64,000 nucleotides of DNA from Lachnospiraceae bacterium (GCA_024403415.1 JAKSRY010000007.1:22450-86449), one strand, 5' to 3'. Positions 27,630-38,125 are shown, numbered from the stretch's first letter. Numbers and translations are program-made. The notes: generated by a model from the letters alone, not told the origin.

Positions 27630-28658
27630 ATGAATAAAGATTCTAAGTTAAAAACAATTGGAAAAACAATTACAAGGAAGCCGGTGGCAATCGGACTGTT
27701 CTATACAGTTTGTATTGTGCTGGCTACTCTTATTGTGCTGCATGACAATCCGCTTGCACCCGATCCGCACAGTGAATTCCTTAAAAAAGTCTGTGCCTGT
27801 CTGTTGCTTGGGGTAGGATGCATTATATTTGGATTTTTCTATGATAAAATATTTGTGCTGCCAAAAGAGTTGTTTCAGTCAAGAGAACTGATATGGAAAC
27901 TTTCCAAGAATGACTTTAAGAAAAGATATGCAGGATCATATCTCGGATTTGTCTGGGCACTTATTCAACCGGTGGTAACGGTTGTTATGTATTGGATTGT
28001 CTTTGATGTTGTATTCAATACAAGGTCGCAGATGGTAGCATCCGGAGTTGAAGTTCCGTATGTTTTATATCTTACCGCAGGTCTGGTCCCGTGGTTTTAT
28101 TTTTCGGAAGCATTAACTAATGGAACCAATGCATTGCTGGAATACAGCTATCTGGTAAAGAAGGTAGTGTTTAAGATATCAATATTGCCAATCATTAAAC
28201 TGATTGCTGCTACATTTATTCACTTATTTTTCATATGTATTCTGATTATTGTTTCAATGTGCTATGGATATTATCCAAGTATATATACCATTCAAATTCT
28301 TTATTACAGCCTGTGTACATTTGTTCTTGTGCTCGCACTCAGTTATTGTACCTGTGCAATTGTGGTATTTTTTAGGGATTTAGGCCAGATAATAGCAATC
28401 ATCCTGCAGGTGGGAATGTGGGCTACACCTATTCTATGGGATATCAATATGATTAAGGACGAAAACTTATTGTTTATTCTAAAACTGAACCCGGTTGTTT
28501 ACCTGGTTAATGGTTATAGAAACTCAATATATGGTCAGGAATGGTTTTTCACACATTTCTATTCTTCGACCTATTTCTGGATGTTTACGGTTACCCTGTT
28601 TTGTATAGGGGCATTAATTTTTAAGAGGCTAAAAGTACATTTTGCAGATGTATTGTAA
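27630..28658 (+). CDS. ABC-2 type polysaccharide exporter, permease (Wzm/TagG-like)
   Basis: Membrane half of an ABC exporter for a completed lipid-linked polysaccharide. The core (about residues 85-340) has six helices, a cytoplasmic amphipathic segment (ELIWKLSKNDFKKRYAGSYLGFVWALIQP, given here only for its YAGS-LG-W-P pattern) typical of Wzm/TagG, and WFYFSEALTNG. Unusually it has an N-terminal extension of about 80 residues with two extra helices (about 20-40 and 51-72). The partner ATPase gene begins 26 nt downstream. This points to ABC-dependent rather than Wzx/Wzy export; no Wzx or Wzy is present in the locus. Confidence 0.9.
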   Translation: MNKDSKLKTIGKTITRKPVAIGLFYTVCIVLATLIVLHDNPLAPDPHSEFLKKVCACLLLGVGCIIFGFFYDKIFVLPKELFQSRELIWKLSKNDFKKRYAGSYLGFVWALIQPVVTVVMYWIVFDVVFNTRSQMVASGVEVPYVLYLTAGLVPWFYFSEALTNGTNALLEYSYLVKKVVFKISILPIIKLIAATFIHLFFICILIIVSMCYGYYPSIYTIQILYYSLCTFVLVLALSYCTCAIVVFFRDLGQIIAIILQVGMWATPILWDINMIKDENLLFILKLNPVVYLVNGYRNSIYGQEWFFTHFYSSTYFWMFTVTLFCIGALIFKRLKVHFADVL

Positions 28659-28684
28659 GATAAAAAGGTCTTTGGAGCTTTTGT

Positions 28685-29965
28685 ATGGAAAAAGATATAG
28701 CTATTCAAGTTAATAATCTCGTAAAGACTTATAAGCTTTATGACAGACCCAAGGACAGATTAAAGGATGCGCTTGGCTTTGGAAGACGTAAGAAGCTCTA
28801 TAAAGAGCATGATGCGTTGAAAGGTGTAGATCTGACCATATACAAAGGAGAGACTGTCGGTATTATTGGAACAAATGGTTCCGGAAAATCTACCATACTG
28901 AAAATAATAACAGGCGTTCTTAATCCTACTTCGGGGACAGTAAACGTTGAGGGAAGAATTTCGGCACTTCTTGAACTGGGTGCAGGATTTAATATGGAAT
29001 ACAACGGTATTGAAAACGTGTATCTTAATGGTACAATGATGGGCTTTTCAAAGAAAGAAATCGATGAAAAGCTTCCTGCTATTCTTGAATTCGCGGATAT
29101 CGGAGAGTATGTGAATCAACCGGTTAAAACATATTCATCAGGTATGTTTGTAAGACTTGCATTTGCTGTTTCGATAAATATAGATCCTGAGATTCTGATT
29201 GTTGATGAAGCATTGTCTGTAGGAGATGTTTTCTTCCAGGCCAAATGTTATCACAAATTCGAAGAATTTAAGGAAATGGGCAAGACTATTGTTTTTGTAA
29301 GCCATGATTTGAGTTCTATAAGTAAGTATTGTGACAGGGTAATTTTATTAAATCAGGGTGTTAAATTGGGAGAAGGTACTCCTAAAAAGATGATAGACGC
29401 ATATAAGCAGGTACTTGTAGGTCAATATCCTCTTCCTGACATAAAGAATAGCTTTGATGATGATAAAGAAGAAAAAAATATCCTTCCGGAAGAAGGAAAT
29501 GCTACCTCAGTTAATCCTGAGCTACTGGAATATGGAACGAAAGCGGCTGTTATTGAAAGCTATTATCTTGAAGATGAGTCAGGGATTAAAACTTCAGCAA
29601 TTATCAAGGGCGCAAAATGTACGATGCATATGACAGTTGCAATTAATGAGGATATAGCATCGCCTATATTTGCTTTTTCGATTAAGAATATTAAAGGTGT
29701 TGAAATAACAGGGACTAATTCTATGTTTGAAAAAGCCTTTTTGGAATCTGTTAAAAAGGGTGAGAAGAAACATATAACTTTTTCGCAGCCTATAGATCTG
29801 AATGGCGGAGAGTATCTTATTTCTCTTGGCGTTACAGGATATGAAAATGAGACTTTTGTTGTTTATCACAGATTATATGATGTAATGAATATTACTGTTA
29901 TTTCGGATAAGAATTCAGTAGGATATTACGATATGAATTCTGAAATTACTGTGGAGGATGCATAG
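28685..29965 (+). CDS. ABC polysaccharide exporter ATPase with C-terminal Wzt-type domain
   Basis: ATPase of the exporter. Walker A is GTNGSGKST (residues 62-70), signature YSSGMFVRLAF (150-160), Walker B ILIVDEAL (170-177) and switch His in FVSHDLS. After about residue 250 a C-terminal beta-rich extension of about 170 residues follows, in the position of the Wzt_C carbohydrate-binding domain that in O-antigen systems recognises the modified non-reducing end of the chain. The next gene starts on the base after the stop, so the two are tightly coupled. The specificity of the extension is inferred from that architecture. Confidence 0.92.
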   Translation: MEKDIAIQVNNLVKTYKLYDRPKDRLKDALGFGRRKKLYKEHDALKGVDLTIYKGETVGIIGTNGSGKSTILKIITGVLNPTSGTVNVEGRISALLELGAGFNMEYNGIENVYLNGTMMGFSKKEIDEKLPAILEFADIGEYVNQPVKTYSSGMFVRLAFAVSINIDPEILIVDEALSVGDVFFQAKCYHKFEEFKEMGKTIVFVSHDLSSISKYCDRVILLNQGVKLGEGTPKKMIDAYKQVLVGQYPLPDIKNSFDDDKEEKNILPEEGNATSVNPELLEYGTKAAVIESYYLEDESGIKTSAIIKGAKCTMHMTVAINEDIASPIFAFSIKNIKGVEITGTNSMFEKAFLESVKKGEKKHITFSQPIDLNGGEYLISLGVTGYENETFVVYHRLYDVMNITVISDKNSVGYYDMNSEITVEDA

Positions 29966-32044
29966 ATGGGTTATACACCTATTACATTAACTGAAGAAGA
30001 CATTATTCACCACCTGCCTGAGACTATTGGGCAGGTTTCATTAAATTATGATTTTTATCCGGGTGAGGATAAATATTCAGATGGAGCTATTGAAGATGAA
30101 CTGCTTGAAATTGCGAGCAGTTGTTCCAGAATGGAATATCCGCAGATAATCGAGGAAAAGAAAAAATGGCCAATCCTTTACCATTTATCTCCGGTACGTG
30201 GAAATATTGTGGATTTTCTACCCATCACATCAAAGGATAAGGTTTTGGAGATTGGTTCAGGTTGCGGTGCAATTACTGATACCTTGTCTAAAAAGGCTCA
30301 TAGCGTGACCTGCGTTGATCTTTCCAAAAAAAGAAGCTTTGTTAATGCAAACAGAAACCATGATCGTAACAATATTACAATTCATGTTGGTAATTTTAAG
30401 GATATTGAGCCTACCTTAGATACTGACTTTGATTATGTATGTCTGATAGGTGTATTTGAATATGGAGCTTCGTATATTCCTACTGAAACACCATATGAAG
30501 ATTTTTTGAATATTATTCTTAAACACGTAAAGAAGAATGGTCGAGTAATTATAGCCATTGAAAATAAGTTTGGACTTAAATACTGGGCAGGGTGTGCAGA
30601 AGATCATAACGGTGAATACTATTCTTCAATCGAAGGATATCCGAATGGCGGCAGTGCGCGAACCTTTACCCGTCAGGGCTTGGAAAAAATATTTAAGAAA
30701 TGTGGTGTAGATGAATATTCATTCTATTATCCGTATCCGGACTATAAGCTTATGCATACGTTATATTCGGATAAAAGGCTTCCGCAGAAGGGAGAATTGA
30801 CAGATAACACCTGTAATTATGATAGGAACAGGCTTAAAACCTTCAATGAGAGCTTTACTTTTGACTCAATTATAGAGGATGATGAGTTTCCTATGTTTAG
30901 TAATTCGTATCTGGCGATTATTGGACCTGATATTGATACTAAATATGTTAAGTTCTCTAATGACAGAAAAGAAGAGTATGCCATAAGAACTGAAATAACA
31001 GTTGATGAAGTGATTAAAGTTCCTATGGATATGAAAGCCAGAAATCATCTAAAGAGGATGGCTGAAGCGTATACCAAATTGAAAGCCAGATATGAGGGTT
31101 CAGGACTTAAAATCAATAAATGTGTATTTGATGACGATACAGGAATTGCCCATTTCGAATTTGAAAAAGGAATCTCTCTTGAAGTTTTGATGGATGAAGC
31201 CCTGTTTAATAAAGATTTTAAGAAATTTGAAGAATTATTTGATAAATATTATGAATATGTTTCCTACAATACAGCTGCCGGAATTACAAATTATGACATG
31301 ATATTTGCAAACATACTTGTATCTGATGAATGTTGGACAGTTATAGACTACGAGTGGACTTTTGATGCGAATAAAACGTCAGAAGAGGTAGCTTATAGGG
31401 CACTTTACTGCTATTTGTTGGAAAATCAGCGTCGAAACTGTTTTGATTTTAGTAAACTGACCGGCAAAATTGGAATTACAGAGGAAATGGCCGAATTATT
31501 CAGAGAAAGGGAAAAGACCTTCCAAAAGAGTGTGACGGGCAATCGTGAATCACTTGGTGAAATCAGAGCTACAATTGGAACCTATGTGATTGATACAGTA
31601 GAACTGGCAGAAAAAGAACTAAAACGTATAGTAAATGAACGTATCCAGGTATATTTTGATAATGGAGAAGGCTATTCAGAACAGAATTCAAAATATATAC
31701 CTGATGTATATAAGGATAAAAACCATATTGAAGCAGATATTGAATTTGATGGAAACGTAAAAATGTTAAGAATTGATCCTGCAGATTTCAGGGCCGTGGT
31801 GAAGATAAACGAACTTGTCATCAATGGAATTAACGTTTTGGACAATAAAAAATTCATACAGACTAATGGAAAAACCATAAAATATGGCACATATGTCTTT
31901 AATACAGAGGATCCGAACATAAATTTAAGGTTAAATGAAGTTTTAATCAAGGGTGAAAACGTATTACATATAGATATGGAAGTGATTCCTGTGTCTGCGG
32001 AGATTGCGTTGGATATTTCGAATTCGATTAAGAAATTGTTTTAA
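29966..32044 (+). CDS. Methyltransferase fused to a kinase-like domain (WbdD-like chain terminator candidate)
   Basis: Three parts. Residues about 70-270: class I SAM-dependent methyltransferase, motif I VLEIGSGCGAIT (93-104), acidic Asp in TCVDLSKK, and LIGVFEYG. Residues about 340-500: kinase/aminoglycoside-phosphotransferase-like region; NYDMIFANIL (442-451) matches the catalytic loop pattern (Asp444, Asn449), and VIDYEW supplies Asp461 in the metal-binding DFG position. Residues about 550-692: beta-rich C-terminal domain. WbdD of E. coli O9a has methyltransferase followed by kinase and caps O-antigen for Wzt recognition. Position directly after the Wzt-type gene supports the same role. 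Kinase activity is inference from motifs. Confidence 0.72.
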   Translation: MGYTPITLTEEDIIHHLPETIGQVSLNYDFYPGEDKYSDGAIEDELLEIASSCSRMEYPQIIEEKKKWPILYHLSPVRGNIVDFLPITSKDKVLEIGSGCGAITDTLSKKAHSVTCVDLSKKRSFVNANRNHDRNNITIHVGNFKDIEPTLDTDFDYVCLIGVFEYGASYIPTETPYEDFLNIILKHVKKNGRVIIAIENKFGLKYWAGCAEDHNGEYYSSIEGYPNGGSARTFTRQGLEKIFKKCGVDEYSFYYPYPDYKLMHTLYSDKRLPQKGELTDNTCNYDRNRLKTFNESFTFDSIIEDDEFPMFSNSYLAIIGPDIDTKYVKFSNDRKEEYAIRTEITVDEVIKVPMDMKARNHLKRMAEAYTKLKARYEGSGLKINKCVFDDDTGIAHFEFEKGISLEVLMDEALFNKDFKKFEELFDKYYEYVSYNTAAGITNYDMIFANILVSDECWTVIDYEWTFDANKTSEEVAYRALYCYLLENQRRNCFDFSKLTGKIGITEEMAELFREREKTFQKSVTGNRESLGEIRATIGTYVIDTVELAEKELKRIVNERIQVYFDNGEGYSEQNSKYIPDVYKDKNHIEADIEFDGNVKMLRIDPADFRAVVKINELVINGINVLDNKKFIQTNGKTIKYGTYVFNTEDPNINLRLNEVLIKGENVLHIDMEVIPVSAEIALDISNSIKKLF

Positions 32045-32086
32045 AAATGGTAAAAAAGTGGTTTAAATACAGGAGTTGTTAAACTG

Positions 32087-34306
32087 ATGAACCCTAAACG
32101 TCTTGTAAAAGAACTGTTGATTGCAAAATGCGAAAATAGCTATAAAAAGCAAGTAAAGTCCAAAAAAACGGATTATTCTAAATGGATTAAAGAGCAGGAA
32201 GAAGCACTTTTAAAGAATAGTCAGTCAAAATTATCCAAAATAAATTGTCAGACAATTGATTTACAAACGAATGAAACTGACGGAGAAAATTCAAAAAATG
32301 AAAGCGGACTTGCAGAATATGGTAAATTATGTAAACTAATCGCGATTTCAGACAGGGATAAGTCAGAAAATTGTGTGACAAATTGCATTCTTTATGCAGG
32401 AAGGAATCCCTCCGATTTACAAAAATCGTTAAAAAATGTGAAAGAACCGATTGAGATAGTGATTTTTCAAAAAAATGAAGGTTTATTCACAGATTTCGCA
32501 TTTGAATTAGTTTACGATACATTTAACAAAAACAAAAATCAAATCATGATTTACTCAGATGAGGATGTGATTGATTCTGAGGGGGAAAGGTCTCAACCCT
32601 GGTTTAAGCCTGACTGGGCCCCGGAAGACTTTACTTCCTTTGACTATTTTGGAAGTTTTGTAGCTATACGAGCAGAGATATTAAAAAATTACAATCTGGA
32701 TAACTTTGGTTCTATATATGAATTGGAATTTAATGTTTTAAAAGACAATGGTGCATTTACAAAACATGTGACAGATTCGGTTGTAGGACATATAGCTCAT
32801 GCTCTATATCATACGAGAAATGTTTCCGGTTATGAAAGCATTGAAAAGAACCTGTTAAAATATGAAGCTGCAAGTGAATTCTTTAACCAAATTCGTGAAA
32901 ATATACCATCCCATGTATCAATTATAATACCATCCAAGGATCATCCCGAGGTTTTGCGCCGGTGTCTTGAGTCACTGACGAATAAAACAGTTCTTCATAA
33001 TAACAGAGATTACGAGATAATAGTTGTAGATAATGGAAGCAATGACGAAAATCGTAAAGAATATGAGAAATTAGTTAATGAAATAAAAATAACATGCGGT
33101 ATTAAAAGCGAATACCACCATGATTCATACGCATTCAACTTCTCAAAGATGTGCAATTATGGAGCTTCAAAGGCTTCAGGCAACTATTACCTCTTTCTTA
33201 ATGACGATATGGAAATCGTTGATGAAAAATGGCTTAACAGAATGCTTGATATGGCAACATTGTCATACGCAGGTGCCGTCGGAGCTAAACTTTTATATCC
33301 ACCTTCAAGGAACGTGGAAACCAAAGTTTATGATTACGATGATGTAATTCAGCATGCAGGAATAACTAATTTAAGAATTGGTCCGGCGCATAAATTGCAG
33401 TTTATGTCCGATTCTACAGATCATTACTATGGAAGAAACCGTTTTTGTCATGATATGATGGGGGTAACAGGAGCATGTCTTCTGGTAAAGAAATCCATTT
33501 TTGATGAAGTTGATGGTTTTGACGAGAATCTTGCAGTAGCTTTTAATGATGTTGATCTTTGCTACAAAATATATGAAGCCGGTTTTTATAATATAGAATG
33601 TAATGACATTATTCTGTATCACCATGAATCTTTGAGCAGAGGAAATGATGCTGAATCAAAGGAGAAACAATTAAGACTGAATCGCGAAAAGGACTATCTG
33701 TATGAGAAGCATCAGAATCTATATGGAAAAGATCCTTATTACAATGTAAATTTAACCACAGACATGCTAGAGAATGAGTATGGTCCTAAATATCATTATG
33801 AGGTTAATTTACAAGGAGATTTCAGCATCCCTTCGGAAATAACCGATGTTATTAAGGATGTAAATGAAGATAAGTGTGTAAGAATTGGCATGGAATGTGC
33901 CATGGATATATATAAATGGAAATATGGGGTATCCAGACAGAAGTGTCCGATTGAACCGACAGAGAATGATTTGGGCTTCTATTTCAGAGGTTATTCCTTT
34001 GTTATAGGCGCGAATAACGCATGCTATAATAAGACGCTTTTAATGAAAAATCTCAGTACTGGCGCGGTTTTTGGCGTGGATGTGGAATTGGAGTACAGAC
34101 CTGATATCAAAAAGAACCTTAGGGATCAGCTAAATGTAGATTTAACAGGATATTCCGCTAAAATTGCGCTGGATTCGATTCCGCAGGGTGAATACTTATT
34201 TGGAATGTATGTTAAGGATAAGACATCCAAACAGCAGTTGCTTAACTGGAGTTCATGGACTATAGATACTAAATCTTCAAGTGTAGGAGAAACATATGGA
34301 TTATAA
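32087..34306 (+). CDS. Glycosyltransferase family 2, with a degenerate first domain and C-terminal beta domain
   Basis: Cytoplasmic glycosyltransferase for the surface polysaccharide. The complete GT2 domain spans about residues 278-540: VSIIIPSKDHPEVLRRCL, VVDNGSND, and the metal motif NDDME; then GACLLVKKSIFDEVDGFDE and FNDVDLCYK. Residues about 120-260 look like a second, eroded GT2 domain keeping YSDEDVIDSEG and FKPDWAPED but lacking the nucleotide-binding start. Residues about 580-739 are a beta-rich domain. The first 120 residues are low complexity and AT-rich. It overlaps the next glycosyltransferase gene by 11 nt. Linkage cannot be predicted. Confidence 0.87.
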   Translation: MNPKRLVKELLIAKCENSYKKQVKSKKTDYSKWIKEQEEALLKNSQSKLSKINCQTIDLQTNETDGENSKNESGLAEYGKLCKLIAISDRDKSENCVTNCILYAGRNPSDLQKSLKNVKEPIEIVIFQKNEGLFTDFAFELVYDTFNKNKNQIMIYSDEDVIDSEGERSQPWFKPDWAPEDFTSFDYFGSFVAIRAEILKNYNLDNFGSIYELEFNVLKDNGAFTKHVTDSVVGHIAHALYHTRNVSGYESIEKNLLKYEAASEFFNQIRENIPSHVSIIIPSKDHPEVLRRCLESLTNKTVLHNNRDYEIIVVDNGSNDENRKEYEKLVNEIKITCGIKSEYHHDSYAFNFSKMCNYGASKASGNYYLFLNDDMEIVDEKWLNRMLDMATLSYAGAVGAKLLYPPSRNVETKVYDYDDVIQHAGITNLRIGPAHKLQFMSDSTDHYYGRNRFCHDMMGVTGACLLVKKSIFDEVDGFDENLAVAFNDVDLCYKIYEAGFYNIECNDIILYHHESLSRGNDAESKEKQLRLNREKDYLYEKHQNLYGKDPYYNVNLTTDMLENEYGPKYHYEVNLQGDFSIPSEITDVIKDVNEDKCVRIGMECAMDIYKWKYGVSRQKCPIEPTENDLGFYFRGYSFVIGANNACYNKTLLMKNLSTGAVFGVDVELEYRPDIKKNLRDQLNVDLTGYSAKIALDSIPQGEYLFGMYVKDKTSKQQLLNWSSWTIDTKSSSVGETYGL

Positions 34307-36272
34307 GGAACAATATGAAGCAGAACATTTAAGGAATGCTGACCTTGCAGGAAGGGTTGCTGAACTTGAAGCCAAAGTGGATGATTTGGAATTCAAGCTT
34401 AACCGTATTAAGACTAATCCTATTTGGAAAGCATCGGGACCGTTTCGTAAAGCCATGCATTTTAGCGCAAGACAATTGAGACGAATTAAGAATTGCGGAT
34501 CAATAAGCGGTATTCGGGCCAAGATTAAATATAAAAAGAATGAAAAGATTGCCATGCAGCAGTTTGGAACTAAAAGCTTTCCGGATGAAGCAAGAAGGAA
34601 AATTGAAGAGGAAACGGTATTTGACAATGCAGTAAAGATAAGTATTCTGGTACCTCTTTATAATACGCCGGAAGAGTTTTTACGTGAAATGATTGATTCA
34701 GTTAAGAATCAGACATATTCAAACTGGGAGCTTTGCCTTGCCGACGGATCCGACGATAAGCATGACTATGTTGAAAAGGTTGTTGCCGAATACATAGAAA
34801 AAGACACTGCTGATAACAAAAATAACACGCGTATTGTTTATAAAAAGCTTGAAAAGAACGAAGGAATTTCAGGAAATACCAACCAGTGTCTGAAACTTGC
34901 AACTGGAGAGTATATCGGACTTTTTGATCATGATGATATTCTTCATCCGTCTGTTCTGTTTGAATACGTAAAGGCTATTAATGAGAAGAATGCAGACTAT
35001 CTTTACTGTGACGAAACAACATTTAAGTCCGGAAGTATAGACAAAATGCTTACAATGCATTTCAAACCGGATTATGCAATAGATAATCTGAGAGCCAACA
35101 ATTATATCTGCCATTTCAGTGTATTTAAGAGAACTCTGCTTGATGGTGATGAACTGTTCAGGTCTCAGTTTGACGGAAGTCAGGATCATGACATGATTTT
35201 GAGACTGACTGATAAGGCACAGAATATAGTCCATATTCCAAGACTTATGTATTACTGGAGATGTCACGAGGGGTCTGTTGCTTCCAATATAGAAGCAAAG
35301 CCATATGCAATTGAAGCAGCAAGAGGTGCCGTGGCAGATCATTTGAGAAGACATGGATACGATCACTTTAAGATTACTTCAACGAGAGCTTTTGAAACAA
35401 TTTTTAAGATCCGTTATGAAATAATCGGAACACCGCTTATTTCCATAGTTATTCCGAATAAAGACCATATTGATGATCTTTCCAGATGTATCAATTCAAT
35501 TCTTGAAAAATCCACATATGACAATTATGAAATTATCGTAGTGGAGAATAACAGTCAGGAAGACAAAACCTTTGAATACTACAAGCAAATTCAGGAAAAT
35601 GCAAAAATAACAGTTGTTACATATGAGAATAAAGGCGCTAAATTCAATTATTCTAAGGTAGTAAACTATGGTGAGTCTTTCGCGAAGGGTGAATATGTTC
35701 TACTTCTTAATAATGATATAGAAGTAATAACTGTTAACTGGCTGGAAGAACTGCTTATGTATGCCCAGCGTGAAGACGTAGCCTGTGTTGGGGCCAAACT
35801 GTATTATCCTAACAAGACTATTCAGCATGCAGGAGTTGTTCTTGGGCTTGGGGCTCACAGAACGGCAGGACACAGTCATTATATGCAGCACAGGGAAAAT
35901 CTTGGATATATGGGAAGACTGTGTTACACACAGGATGTATCAGCAGTGACAGGTGCATGCCTTCTTGTGAAAAAGTCGTTATATGATCTCGTTGACGGAC
36001 TTTCGGAAGACTTTGAAATATCGCTTAACGACGTTGACTTTTGTCTTAAGTTAAGGGAAAAGGGTTATCTTAATGTATTTACACCTTTTGCAGAATTATA
36101 TCATTATGAGTCTGCTTCGAGAGGATCGGATCTTACGGGCGAAAATGCAGACAGGTACAACAGGGAGTCTGAACAGTTTAGAAATAAATGGGCTTCGATT
36201 CTTGAAAAGGGAGACCCGTATTATAATCCAAATTTTTCATTAGATAAAAGTGATTTTTCACTTAAAATATGA
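34296..36272 (+). CDS. Two-domain glycosyltransferase family 2
   Basis: Probable bifunctional glycosyltransferase of 658 residues. An N-terminal coiled coil (about residues 10-40) and basic region precede GT2 domain one (about 108-345: ISILVPLYNTPEEF, FDHDDILHPS, GSQDHDMILR) and GT2 domain two (about 378-620: ISIVIPNKDHIDDLSRCI, LNNDIEVI, SLNDVDFCLK). Both domains keep acidic metal motifs. TAGGAGA precedes ATG 34296, which overlaps the upstream stop. Two active domains in one chain could build a disaccharide repeat; linkage and sugars are unknown. Confidence 0.9.
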   Translation: MDYKEQYEAEHLRNADLAGRVAELEAKVDDLEFKLNRIKTNPIWKASGPFRKAMHFSARQLRRIKNCGSISGIRAKIKYKKNEKIAMQQFGTKSFPDEARRKIEEETVFDNAVKISILVPLYNTPEEFLREMIDSVKNQTYSNWELCLADGSDDKHDYVEKVVAEYIEKDTADNKNNTRIVYKKLEKNEGISGNTNQCLKLATGEYIGLFDHDDILHPSVLFEYVKAINEKNADYLYCDETTFKSGSIDKMLTMHFKPDYAIDNLRANNYICHFSVFKRTLLDGDELFRSQFDGSQDHDMILRLTDKAQNIVHIPRLMYYWRCHEGSVASNIEAKPYAIEAARGAVADHLRRHGYDHFKITSTRAFETIFKIRYEIIGTPLISIVIPNKDHIDDLSRCINSILEKSTYDNYEIIVVENNSQEDKTFEYYKQIQENAKITVVTYENKGAKFNYSKVVNYGESFAKGEYVLLLNNDIEVITVNWLEELLMYAQREDVACVGAKLYYPNKTIQHAGVVLGLGAHRTAGHSHYMQHRENLGYMGRLCYTQDVSAVTGACLLVKKSLYDLVDGLSEDFEISLNDVDFCLKLREKGYLNVFTPFAELYHYESASRGSDLTGENADRYNRESEQFRNKWASILEKGDPYYNPNFSLDKSDFSLKI

Positions 36273-36313
36273 TAAAATTTAGGATAATGTGCATCTTGTA
36301 AAGGAGATATGAA

Positions 36314-38035
36314 ATGAATTACAAAGAACAGTATGATTTTTGGCTCAAGGATTCGTATTTTGACGAAGAAACCCGTAATGAACTTAATGCAATTAAAGAT
36401 GATGAAAAGGAAATCGAAGACAGATTCTATAAGGAACTTGAATTTGGAACAGGTGGTTTAAGAGGTGTTATCGGTGCCGGCTTAAACAGAATGAATGTTT
36501 ATACCGTAAGAAAGGCAACCCAGGGTCTTGCCAACTTCATTAAGAAGAGTGGAGCGCAGGATAAGGGAGTTGCTATCGCATATGATTCAAGAAGAATGAG
36601 TCCCGAATTTGCTGATGTTGCTGCATTATGTCTTAATGCAAACGGAATCAAGGCTTATGTTTTTGATTCACTACGTCCGACTCCGGAACTTTCTTTTGCA
36701 CTTAGATATCTTAAGTGTACCGCAGGTATTGTTGTAACTGCTTCTCATAATCCTCCGGAGTACAATGGTTATAAGGTGTACTGGGAAGATGGTGCACAGG
36801 TTACACCACCATACGACACAGATATTATTAATGAAGTTAAAGCAATTACAGATATTACAACACCACTTACCATGAGTCTTGAGGATGCTAAGGCTGCCGG
36901 ACTCTATGTTGTAATTGGATCTGAAATTGATGACAAATATATGGAAGAGCTTAAAAAGCAGATTATTCATCCTGAAATCATCAAGGAAATGGCTAATGAC
37001 ATCAAGATTGTTTATTCTCCTTTCCATGGAACAGGTAACATCCCTGTAAGAAGAATTCTTAGTGAATTAGGTTTCAAGAATGTATATGTTGTTCCGGAAC
37101 AGGAACTCCCGGATCCTGATTTTACAACTCTTGATTATCCTAATCCGGAGGATCCAAAAGCTTTTGAACTTGCTCTTAAGCTTGCAAAAGAAAAGAATGC
37201 GGATGTAGTTCTCGCAACAGACCCTGATGCGGACAGACTTGGTATTTACGCTTTAGACAGTAAGACCGGTGAATATATGCCATTTACAGGAAATATGTCA
37301 GGTATGGTTATTGCAGAGTACATATTCAGAGAAAGAATGGCAACAGGTACAATGCCTGAAAATCCTGCTCTTGTTACAACAATAGTAACAACAAATATGG
37401 CACGTGCAATTGCAAATAAATATAACCTCAAGTTTATCGAAGTACTGACAGGATTTAAGTACATCGGTGAACAGATTAAGATCTTTAAGCGCGATAATAC
37501 ATATAACTATGTATTTGGTCTTGAAGAATCATACGGATGCCTTGCAGGAACTCATGCAAGAGATAAGGATGCTGTAGTTGCAGTTATGTGCCTTTGTGAA
37601 GTTGCAGCATGGTGTAAGAAGCAGGGAATTACTCTTTGGGATCAGATGATTAATCTCTATAAGGAGTATGGTTACTTCAAGGAAACTCAGTACACAATCA
37701 CTCTTAAGGGACTTGATGGAGCTCAGAAGATTCGTGAGATTATGGATAAGTTAAGAAATAATCCTCCTAAGAAGCTTGCTGATTATGACGTAGTTGAATT
37801 TAGAGATTACGATCAGAATGTTTGCATCAACTATGCAAATGATACAAAGGGTGAGACAGGACTTCCAAAGTCAAATGTTCTTTATTTTGACCTTACAAAG
37901 GATGCATGGTGCTGTGCACGTCCGTCAGGAACTGAACCCAAGATTAAATTCTACATGGGTGTTAAGGGAGAATCTCTTGAAGATTCAAATAAGCTTGTTG
38001 AAGAGCTTACAGAAGCAGTTAAGGCATTAATCTAA
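36314..38035 (+). CDS. Phosphohexomutase (phosphoglucomutase/phosphomannomutase, PgcA type)
   Basis: Interconverts hexose-6-phosphate and hexose-1-phosphate, supplying glucose-1-phosphate for RmlA or mannose-1-phosphate. The phosphoserine is Ser144 in TASHNPPEYNGYK, metal loop DPDADR at residues 303-308, and the phosphate-binding loop ARPSGTEPKIKFY at the C-terminus. At 573 residues it matches the long PgcA-type enzymes. AAAGGAGAT lies 6 nt before ATG 36314. Sitting inside the polysaccharide locus, its job is probably precursor supply. Glucose or mannose specificity cannot be read from sequence here. Confidence 0.93.
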   Translation: MNYKEQYDFWLKDSYFDEETRNELNAIKDDEKEIEDRFYKELEFGTGGLRGVIGAGLNRMNVYTVRKATQGLANFIKKSGAQDKGVAIAYDSRRMSPEFADVAALCLNANGIKAYVFDSLRPTPELSFALRYLKCTAGIVVTASHNPPEYNGYKVYWEDGAQVTPPYDTDIINEVKAITDITTPLTMSLEDAKAAGLYVVIGSEIDDKYMEELKKQIIHPEIIKEMANDIKIVYSPFHGTGNIPVRRILSELGFKNVYVVPEQELPDPDFTTLDYPNPEDPKAFELALKLAKEKNADVVLATDPDADRLGIYALDSKTGEYMPFTGNMSGMVIAEYIFRERMATGTMPENPALVTTIVTTNMARAIANKYNLKFIEVLTGFKYIGEQIKIFKRDNTYNYVFGLEESYGCLAGTHARDKDAVVAVMCLCEVAAWCKKQGITLWDQMINLYKEYGYFKETQYTITLKGLDGAQKIREIMDKLRNNPPKKLADYDVVEFRDYDQNVCINYANDTKGETGLPKSNVLYFDLTKDAWCCARPSGTEPKIKFYMGVKGESLEDSNKLVEELTEAVKALI

Positions 38036-38125
38036 TAGTGGATAAGTGTAAACAGTCTTGCTATATATTTTGAAAAGCTGAAAAGACTTACTGCACGATT
38101 TGATAATATAATTGATTTCATAATG

